Source: Adiantum capillus-veneris | Lineage: Eukaryota > Streptophyta > Polypodiopsida > Polypodiales > Pteridaceae | Length of the DNA stretch: 64,000 bases | Direction of reading: 5' to 3' | Assembly: GCA_014529385.2 (NCBI GenBank) | Contig: CM043945.1 | Span: forward strand, 96,698,612 to 96,762,611 | In this document: one piece after another, positions 55,327 through 64,000 of the stretch | Position numbering within the stretch: position 1 is the stretch's first letter | How the letters are laid out: every line of letters starts with the position of its first letter | The notes under the pieces: model-generated | Databases searched by the model: none | Seen by the model: only the letters and a program-made list of their open reading frames with translations | What the model was told of the DNA's origin: nothing | Program-made: the position numbers and the translations under genes

Positions 55327-56560
55327 GCTTCAGGTGTTCGAGGAAAAATTGGCACCAGATTTCAATCTTAAGAAGGAAATTCCTTGAATCGACAAACTCC
55401 AAATTGCAATTCATTGATTTTGCAATACAAAGATTCAAGGATTCGTGGAAATTCAAAGCGTAATCGATCGAATTTACAACTAATCGGTCAAATTGGTGGC
55501 GAATCGGCAACTAATAGGCAACCGGTTTTCAGTTTCGACTTCATGATGGTCAAGAACGGAGATGTGCAATACCTTGTTAGTGATTAATAATAAGAATATA
55601 AAGAATTTTCGGATGAGTGAAAGAAGACAGGCTTTCGAGAAAATTGGGTATAAAGCTCGATCTGGCCTATGAAGTAAAGAATCGGAATCAATTGACGAAG
55701 AGGTGATACGATCGACACGGTACACATTTTGAATTCGGGACTTCATCGTCGCACATAAGAGCTTAATTTCTGCACTCGGCTTAAATTCTTCGACACACCG
55801 TGGGAACCCTGGCTTACACACACAAAAGCTATGCCATCGACTATTGCAGAACCGAGCCCAGACAGCCTTGATAGGGTCGCCTTGGCGTTGGATGCGTTTT
55901 TGCTTTCTTGCAATCGGGCCGAAACGGCCTGCCGAAGTCACCATCGCCATTTTTTTCCTTGGCGCAGTGGTTCTCTATCTCCACTTTTTCACCAATGCAA
56001 TTCACACCTTTTATTCAAAGGTGTGGCCATTAAGAAAGCCTCAACAGTTTCCATATTTAAAAAGTGTGGCCATTAATCCCAGAGGAAAAAAAAAATTGTC
56101 TTTACAAAGTTTGGCCATTAAGCCAGCCTCAAGGGTTGAAGTACAATAAGAAGGTGGTCACGCCGCCCTAAGCTGACAATCGAGCATCAAAAACAAACGA
56201 ACAATACCTGCTCCATTGGCCTAGCGGTACAAGAAACTCAAAAATAACATTCAATTTAATTCGACGATGACCATAATATAAAATTACCAATTGTATTATT
56301 ATTATTTTTGGGGATACGGGAGATCGACTCATAGATGCTCCGTCGGACCGCTCATTTTTCCTGCAATCTCCTAGCGCATCGCCATTCCGAAGTGGACGCC
56401 ACGGCAATTTCTCAGCTAAGTACATTTTATTTTGTTATTTATTTTAATTCTTTTTTACTTATTCCGCATAATGCATTTGTAAAATTCATCAAATAGCCCT
56501 TTTAAACATTATTATAAATAAATTTTTCATTTTTATTTTTTTTAAAAATTTATTTATAAA
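55327..56560 (+). other. G3 leader
   Basis: About 1.2 kb, no coding sequence recognised. Its second half matches the G2 leader at about 14850-15500. Confidence 0.75.
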
Positions 56561-57966
56561 AAGCTTCCTCAGGCACCCACAATTGCTGAACAACTTCTAA
56601 ATCTGCAACGATCCCTCATATATGAGCGCATACAAAGGCAAGAACTTGAAGATAAAATATAGCATTTTGCACACACCGAATCTGCGCCGGCACCCAAGAA
56701 AAACAAAATTAGCAAAAAAGCCTTCACTTTCAAGGATTTTGATGGCACTAAAGATGCTAGCATGGTTCTAGCATGGGTTAGTCAGCTAGATGACTATTTT
56801 CATGATGAAGACTTTCCTGAGCGTGAAATGGTAAAATGTGCATCAAATCATCTCACTAGCAACGTTGCATTGTGGTGGAACGCTATCAAACAGCATGGGA
56901 AAAGACCACGTACTTGGCATGCATTTAAAAAAGTGTTTTTACCTCAATCTTTCTCCACACAGTACAAAGCTAAAGCACGACATCAATGGGACTTAATTCG
57001 ACAAGGTCGAAATGAAGATGTACAGGGTTACACTAACTGTTTTTGGAACCGTTTAATTCAATTGCAAGCTATTGAGCATGTTAGTTGCAAGAAATTGAAG
57101 TGTAAATACATTCATGCTTGGCACTACAAATTGGTGCTGAGGTAGATATGTTTGAACTAGATTCTCTGTCAAAGGCTAATATTTTGGCTCTCAATCTAGA
57201 AAAGAAGAAAGGTGGACAACCCTCTCATAATGATCAAACTACTAACACTAACCGTAACAAGAGACCTCCTTTCTCTACTAACTTTGATAGAAACAAACAT
57301 CAAAGCCGTACCTTTTTCAAGAGATGCAGATTTGACAATTCTCCTACAACTGCTCAACCTCATATAAGCAACAACAACAACAACATACAGCAACGAGTCA
57401 ACCAAAATTCTTTCAACCAACATCCTACTCCAAATTCTAATGGTAACAAAAAGGTGAAGTGTTTTAAATGTTTTCAGTATGGTCACTATGCAGATAAGTG
57501 CCCAAATGGTCCTACTAAGGGCAATGGTCAATCCAATGGCCATTCCAATGGATTCAACAAAAAATCAAGTCAAAAACCCTTCAACAACAACCGCCCTAAT
57601 GGAGCTACTCTTAACTTCATCGAAGATGCTACTCTTGACGACAACGAAGTGGAAGCTAACTACGATGAGGGATATGATCCTGATTATGATAATGATAACT
57701 ACCCATCTTCAGGTACTCTTATATCTCTTCACACGTTATTTAAAGTGCAAGACACCATTAAGGGTGAAAGTGTCACTATTTTGTTAGATGATGGTAGTAG
57801 CCATGATTTCATTTCTACACGCTTGGCACAACAACTCTCTCTCTCTGAAATCTTATCACCTTACAAAGTCAAAACTGGTTTTAATAATCAATGTTTTAAT
57901 TATAAAACCCAAGTACTGTTCAAGTTTGCATTGGTGAATTTACACAAGCACGAACATTTCTGGTAG
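56561..57966 (+). pseudogene. G3 gag and protease
   Basis: The gag start codon present in G2 is lost; reading begins PQAPTIAEQL at about 56568. TAG lies at 56660-56662. The capsid part has LAWVSQLDDYFHDEDFPERE and NHLTSNVALWWNA. A frameshift near 57110 separates KKLKCKYIHA from LQIGAEVDMFELDSLSKAN. The knuckle is CFKCFQYGHYADKC (about 57460). The protease reads ILLDDGSSHDFISTRLAQQL (about 57780), with the same DDG as G2, then frameshifts near 57915. Confidence 0.9.
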
Positions 57967-60960
57967 CACCACTGCATGGTCTCGATATGATTTTGGGAAT
58001 GCCATTTCGTCATGAGTTTGACCCATTGATTAATTATAGAACACGTACGATGTCTCTCACTCATAATAATAAAAATTTCTCCATCCAAGCAACACTAGCA
58101 CATCAAAAATTTCCACTCCTCTCTCACACTCAAGCCAAAAGAGCAATTAGAAAACGGGGGAAAACATATCTAGTGTTGGTAAATCAAATTTCTATTGAAT
58201 TTGAAACTTCACGTAACTCCACACACGATGAATTTCTCTCACAATTTAAAGATTGTTTCATGCATGAACTGCCACCTGGAATTCCACCTTCACGCCCAGA
58301 ATACAACGAAATTGACATTATACCAAGTAGTGAACCTCCTTGTAGAGCACGTTATCGTGTAAATCCAACCGCACACATGGAGATACAAACTCAAATCACT
58401 GATTTACTTGACCAAGGCAATTCGACCTAGTAGTTCACCATACGGAGCTCCAATACTTCTTTTCAAGCAAAAAAATGAGACCTTCCGTATGTGTATCGAC
58501 TATAGGGCTTTAAACAAGATCACCATTGAAAATAGATTTCCTATTCCTAGAGTGGATGATCTATTAGACAAATTGAAAGGGGCAAACATCTTTAGCAAAA
58601 TTGACCTTAAATCAGGGTATCACCAAGTCAAAATGTTTGAACATGATGTCTACAAAACTGCTTTCAGAACACAAATTGGACACTATGAATTTCTTGTCAT
58701 GCCATTTGGTTTGACAAATGCACCAGCCACATTCACACGTATGATGAATCGAATTTTCATTGACCATCAAGATTTTGTGATTGTATTTTTTGAAGACATT
58801 GTGGTATTCAGTAAATTTGAAAAAGAGCATAAATCGCACTTGACATGTGTATTTCATTTGCTTGCACAAAATCACATGTTTTTGAATCCTGAAAAGAGTT
58901 CATTTTTTCAATCTGAAATTGAATATTTGTGACACATTGTATCGGGCAAGGGAATACATGTAGACCCCAAGAAAAATGAAGCCATTTAGTCATGGCCTAG
59001 ACCCAAAAACTTGTATGACCTATGTTCTTTTATTGGTCTTTGTAGCTATTACAGGAAATTTGTACTTTGCTTACTTGTCACATTATTTGACTCTTCTGTT
59101 GAAGAAAAACACACCTTATGAATGAACTGATTTACAAGAAAGCTCATTTAATGCACTTAAACATGCTTTGACTAACGCACATGTATTGCAATTGCCTGAT
59201 TTTGAAAGACCATTCTTTGTGATAGTCACTGATGCTAGTGGAAAAGGTATCGGTCCAGTCCTTATGCAAGATAACCATCCACTTGCTTTTGAAAGCTGTA
59301 AATTCAAACCTTCTGAAACAAAGTTCAGTACTTATGATAAAGAGTTGACCGCTATGGTACATGCATTGAAAATTTGGAAACACTATTTAATGGATGCTGA
59401 TCTCATCATAAAAACTGATCAACAAAGTATCAAATATTTACTTTCTCAGCCCTTAATAGATAATAGACATATTTAGTGGGCTACTTTTATTCAAGGTTTT
59501 TAGCTCAACATTCAATACCAGCCTGGTAAAGAAAACGTTGTAGCTGATGCTTTGAGTAGAAGACCGTCACTCAATCATCTATCAACCATTACGGGAACTT
59601 CATTTGACACTATGCCAAACACTTATGTCCGTGATGATGACTTCAAAACGACATGGTTGCATATGCTTGACAATCATGTGCACACCTTCCTCGAATACAC
59701 TATTCAAGAAAACTTCCTTTATTTCAAAGAAAAATTGTGTGTGACTAAACCTTTTTGTACATTAATTATATAAGAATTGCACAAACCACCTTATGCTGGA
59801 CATAGAGGATTTGCTGTAACTTTTTAAAATTTATGTCGCGACTTCTATTGGCCTAATATGAGAATTGATGTGAAACAATATGTTTCCACTTGTTTCATTT
59901 GTCAAAAGATCGAAGCAGCAACAAGTAAGAAATTGGGACTTTTACACCCTCCCCCCATTCCTGAAAGACCTTGGGAACACATTTCAATGCATTTTGTTAC
60001 TGGTTTCCCACTCACACTGCACAAGTATGACATGATTTGGACTATTATTGACCGTTTTTCTAAACAAGCATATTTCATTCCTTGTAAGAAAACACTCACA
60101 GCAATCAAGGTGCACTTTTGTTTCTTAGGATTGTTTTCCCACATCATGGTTTGCCTAAAGTGATTATTTTTTATCAAGATTCAAAGTTCTGTAGTGCTTT
60201 TTGGACTACTGTGTTTGAAAATCTTGGCACTACACTTGACTTCACTTCTGCATTTCATCCTGAATCTAATGGTCAAACCAAAATCACCAATTGCACTATT
60301 GATTTGTTAAAGGCTTATGTTTCTTCTCAACCTAACAAATGGGACGATTACCTGTATATTCTAAAATTTACATATAACAACACCACTCACACTGCCACGG
60401 GTAAATCTCCTTTTGAAGTTGTATATGGTAACTCTCTTCCTAACCCTGCTTCACGTCTTTCTAATGTTGTGCCTGTCGCTGATGATTTCACTACTAACTT
60501 TCATGATTTTTATGCAAGTGTGCATTCTACTATTAAACACTCACAAGAACTTTACACTAAGCATGCTAACAAGCACCGCAAGGCACACCAATTCAAAGAA
60601 GGTGATCATGTTTTACTTCGCATTGAAAAACGAAAGATCAAAAGTGTTGATACCAATGTTTTTGTTAAGCTTGCTCCTCATTTTTATGGACCTTTTAAAA
60701 TTTCAGCTGTCATTAATGATGTTTCTTTTTGTTTAGGCCTACCTGCACATTGGCACATTCACAATCCATTTCACATTAGTCTTTTACGACCATTCAGAGG
60801 ACCCCTACCTACACACTACATTTATGAACACTCACCTTCACTTGTAGACCAAGAAGAATAACTTATCCCAGACACAATAATTGATCACAAGACCACCACT
60901 ACACGCACTGGCATGGTTTATAACCGTTACCTTTTAACTTTAAGGCCACCCTAGAGAGGA
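57967..60960 (+). pseudogene. G3 pol: RT, RNase H, integrase, chromodomain-like end
   Basis: MILGMPFRHEFDPLINYRTR continues the protease. RT: a 1-2-bp loss near 58418, then SSSPYGAPILLFKQKNETF, CIDYRALNKITIENRFPIPR, FSKIDLKSGYHQVKM. The catalytic motif reads VFFEDIVVFS, with GAA at 58792-58794 replacing the first Asp. Stops at 58930 and farther on; RNase H is best at 59168-59476 (VTDASGKGIGPVLMQ). Integrase: STCFICQKIEAATSKKLGLL, IIDRFSKQAYFIPCKKTL, HPESNGQTKITN. The C-terminal module (LVDQEE then a TAA at 60859-60861, and MVYNRYLLTL) is broken. Confidence 0.9.
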
Positions 60961-61075
60961 TGCCAAATGGATGCCTGAAAAGTTTTTTCGCAACTTTCCC
61001 GACCTTCTCCATAGTTTCCATCACTCACGGTCCAATTGATTTCTCTATTGAGCAACTGAGGACAATTGCTATCCC

Positions 61076-61790
61076 CGGTGGGAGCAATGTTACAAGACTG
61101 GGCACCCTCCTGTTGTAGTGGTTAGCTGCAATTGGGATAGCTGGCGTAATGGTTAATTATGTGCTGTCTATTTATTTTCTAATTGATTTGATGATGGTGA
61201 TTTTGTAGAGTGGAATGCGGGGAGTTGATGAAAAGGCGTCGGCAATTACTCTTGGCCATTTTATATTCACACAATATTTTAGAATTTCATTTCAATAAGC
61301 CACTATGGCTCTGTAAATAATTGGAGTGGGAACTCCCCTTATGGGTCATGCAAAAACTAGTGAGCTTCACTCATTTAAAAAAGTAAAGTGGTTAGAAAAA
61401 GAGGGGCCTCAATTTTTGGCACCTTAAACTCACAAATAATATATTAGTTACCAACTCCACAAGAGAGGTTCCGTGTAGTTTGGGGCTAGATTTAGGCATT
61501 TCTCTTGCAGATTGTCTTCTCTACTCTCTTATGCTATGTTCTATTTGTTGTGTACTCTTTAATCAAATCTCCATCTCTTACAATTCTCTTACACACTCTT
61601 ACAAGCTTGTCTACGTCAATCCTATGTTCTGTGTGTGTGTGTGTGTGTGTGTGTGCGTGCGTGCGCGCACGTGTGTGTGTCATAGTCTAGGTGTGTGTGT
61701 GTGCTTGGAAATTGGAAAAAGATGTGCATAGGTTGATGGTGATGTTTGTGAGCATGTGTTGAATAATCTAAGCAATCGGTCTCCCCAACA
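61076..61790 (+). repeat. G3 polypurine tract and 3' LTR
   Basis: GGTGGGAGCAA precedes TGTTACAAGACTGGGC at 61088. The LTR ends GTCTCCCCAACA and lacks 12 bp found near the end of the 5' LTR. It holds an expanded GT/GC repeat at about 61631-61680. The TSD CTTTT follows. Confidence 0.93.
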
Positions 61791-62418
61791 CTTTTGCAAG
61801 AGAGAGAGTATTAGAGAACATGACAATAGTTGAGGACTGGATTTACTTGGAGCCGGTCCCCCTCCATCGGTCCCCCTCCAAAAGGTGTTTGTATTATAGA
61901 TTCTCCCATCAAGAGAGACTTGGTACAATACAATTGTTGTGTTCATTATGACCTTGGTGATGCTATGAAGATGGAAAGATTCATGCAACATGAGCATAAC
62001 ATTAACTTTGCAAAAAGCATTAACTATCCCAAGCCTCAGTCCCAAGGCCTCAAACATCTTCAAAGGTGGAGAGAGCTAGCGGGGAATGAGGGCAGGGAAG
62101 AGGAAGAAGAATCATCCATAGGAGAAAGAAATAGTTCCTCACTTATCATCACTCTTCTTGCTTAGCATAGCATAATAGCATAGTAATGAAGATGAAGAAG
62201 ATGACAATCTTAAGCATTGAAGCATGTCTCTTGGTTGGATTTGCATTCCATAGCCAAGAGTGTTGGTGTAGGCTCTCCACTTCTCAACAAGCTTGGAGAA
62301 GGAGATGGAGCTCTTGCACTTTGTACTTCACACAATGAGAGAATATGTGTGTGTGTGTGTGTGCGCGCGTATGGGAGAGTATACCTCCTCTCAAGCTTGG
62401 TCCACCTCTCTCTCTCTC

Positions 62419-62461
<43 letters not shown>

Positions 62462-63172
62462 TTATTTAATTATATCATTTGGACATGTGTCCTCTTTTTC
62501 CTTTTTGACAGAAAGAACTTAATTATTTATTTTTATGTATCTAAATTCTCATTAGACCCCTTCAAAGCCTATCCAATAGAATTCAAGCACATCACGAGGG
62601 CCACATGTGGAGGATATCTTAACATGTGTCTTTTATGTTTCTTAAGTCATTTTGTTTGAATTGAACAATTCAAGCACCTAGTCTTTAAGTCTTTTATGCC
62701 TCTTGAGAGTTTATCTTTGAATTGAACACTTCAAGAACCTTGGTCATTTAATCATAAAAATCACCTCAAGCTTTGGGCAAGGTTCCCACAAACACTTTAA
62801 GCACTTTAGTTAGCAAGCCGATAAACACCTTATACTTGGGTAGGATTCCCACCTCAAGGTCAGCCCTAGCTTGCGTAAGATCAAATGACTTTTTAACACT
62901 AACTTCTAGAGGTCTTTAATGAAGCTAACCCTAAGGTCTTTTAAGCTCCATTATATGCACATTGCTTTTTGATAGACTACCTCCTTTTAGACTGTCTCCT
63001 TTTGGACCCCTATTGAGATGCAACCATTTCTCCTATTTGGTCCCTTGTTGACATAGGTCTAGAAGCACATATCTATATCCTAACTCTTGTTCCCCTTTTA
63101 TCTTCCCATATTAAGTGATCAATTTAATATGAGAAAATCATTTGGTAAAAGTAGTTATTATATTTTATGACA

Positions 63173-64000
63173 GGAAGCATGACCCAAGAAATTTATTTGG
63201 GTTGAGTAAAAGGAACATTTGGTTAACTTGCCTCTCAAAAACTTCTAGACTTTCTTTTGTATCCTTTTTATTCTCTTTCTTATCAACCTTCTCACTATCG
63301 GAGGTAACTTCTTCAATCTTTACATCTAGCACCTTCGGCTTCCTCCATGGAATGTTGAGAATGTTGTATGCCTTCTCATCATGCACTGATACTGGATTTT
63401 CAATCTTGTTGAATCTGTACCTTAAGATTCTCAGAGTTATCACATCTCATGAGAGTGACCCTATGGGCATCGGTAGCCCAAATATAAGAGTCTTGCACGA
63501 GCTCGATGAGATCAAAGTCCTCAGCAACTTCTTGAAGACATCCCAATGCTGATCTTTGCTATCTCATGTCAATTCTGTAGTCCTCTGAAATTTGTCTACA
63601 TAGCCTCTTAAAAGAAAGATTTGGAATGGCCATGTTAAGTACCCTCTATGCCCTCTATGCCCTCCATGTTAAGTACCCTCTATGCCCTTCTTATCTCTCT
63701 TAGGCACTAGACACCTTGGATGAACTTTCTCTTACTTGGCATTGGCTTCAACTTTTGTGCCTTGGTGGACTTTCTCTTACTTTCTTTTGCAATATTTGTA
63801 TTTAACCTATTGTTTTCCTTGGAGCCCTTACCCTTAACTTTCCTTGGGACCTTGTCTGCTTGCTTCTGATGACCTTTCATTGCTTTTTCCTGCTTCCCTT
63901 TAATGCAATTCTCCTCAGAAGATTGGTTTTCTCCTCTCCCTTGGTCTTCTCCTTTGATTTCTCTTTGATTTTCTCCTTGCCTTTCTCCTTGAAATTTTCC
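63173..64000 (-). pseudogene. Lys/Glu-rich coding remnants, unknown
   Basis: The minus strand reads, from 64000, a Lys/Gln/Glu-rich stretch (GERQGENQREIKGEDQGRGE, KQEKAMKGHQKQADKVPRKV) to about 63700. An unclear section with a short tandem repeat follows (GTTAAGTACCCTCTATGCCC at about 63633-63690). From 63443 the frame is open to 63165 (MITLRILRYRFNKIENPVSV, VKIEEVTSDSEKVDKKENKK). The composition resembles 52890-53470 on the same strand. Function unknown; it runs off the window. Confidence 0.4.

Larger units (their letters stand above)
54629..61790 (+). mobile_element. Ty3/gypsy retrotransposon G3, sibling of G2
   Basis: 7162-bp plus-strand element with the TSD CTTTT (54624-54628 and 61791-61795), a 685-bp 5' LTR (54629-55313), a primer site, a 1.2-kb leader, gag, pol, a polypurine tract and a 703-bp 3' LTR (61088-61790). 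It is structurally complete, unlike G2. Coding is heavily broken. Confidence 0.95.
54490..63172. repeat. R2: second copy of the 1.7-kb repeat, split by G3
   Basis: The pieces are 54490-54628 and 61796-63172. They match R1 in order: GGTAGCAACATGAACATAG; after G3, TTGAGGACTGGATTTACTTGG; the CCAATAGA box region; the shared end GAGAAAATCATTTGG and TATGACA at 63172. A (CT)n run lies at 62406-62458. No coding sequence. Matching pieces on each side of G3 confirm the G3 insertion. Confidence 0.8.

Overview
This window is nuclear DNA of a land plant with a large, repeat-rich genome. The evidence is plant-type Ty1/copia and Ty3/gypsy retrotransposons primed by initiator tRNA-Met (TGGTATCAGAGC-type sites), an intron-bearing plant-type CENP-X/MHF2 gene, and a fragment of a plastid-type enoyl-ACP reductase gene. 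The species cannot be fixed from the sequence; a fern or other early-diverging vascular plant is possible, but that is only a guess. I see no bacterial genes, operons or CRISPR arrays.

The window is mostly a nest of LTR retrotransposons whose insertion order can be read from target-site duplications (TSDs). (1) 1-14290: a minus-strand gypsy element (G1) is split by a minus-strand copia element of Tnt1/Tork type (C2, 1325-11674). C2's own 3' LTR is split by a young plus-strand copia (C1, 1963-7136, TSD CACGC). (2) 14357-20860: a gypsy element with a chromodomain-like tail (G2, plus, TSD GATCT) sits in a copia gag fragment. (3) 20866-28510: this stretch has little TE content. It holds a copia gag scrap, a foldback made of two head-to-head LTR-like arms, an enoyl-ACP reductase pseudogene fragment, and the one intact host gene, a six-exon CENP-X/MHF2 gene at 23326-25450 with a gypsy scrap in intron 4. 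(4) 28511 to about 49260: a minus-strand non-autonomous copia (C6) is split by a 17-kb composite copia (C3, 28773-45839, TSD TGTAC). C3 carries two copies of leader-gag-protease under one pair of LTRs and is itself invaded by C4 (31000-34492, plus, TSD CTGAC), C5 (38094-41712, minus) and a 1.7-kb repeat R1. (5) 49260-54490: mostly unrecognised DNA with microsatellites, a promoter-like site, and minus-strand exon-like fragments of an acidic/basic protein. (6) 54490-63172: a second copy of the R repeat is split by gypsy G3 (54629-61790, TSD CTTTT), a sibling of G2. (7) 63173-64000: more Lys/Glu-rich minus-strand coding remnants.

The most interesting system is the C4/C5/C6 family. These are copia elements with 189-199-bp LTRs that keep a reading frame (579 codons uninterrupted in C5) made of a shortened gag, a CCHC knuckle, a protease-like fold with a changed active site, a Ser/Glu/Gln-rich repetitive linker, and a short stub from the reverse transcriptase/RNase H junction. 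They have no integrase and no reverse transcriptase. C1 has the same LTR start, polypurine tract and leader motif and is the likely type of helper, although this C1 copy is itself broken. A short leader motif recurs in C1, C3, C4 and C5 and may be a shared RNA signal.
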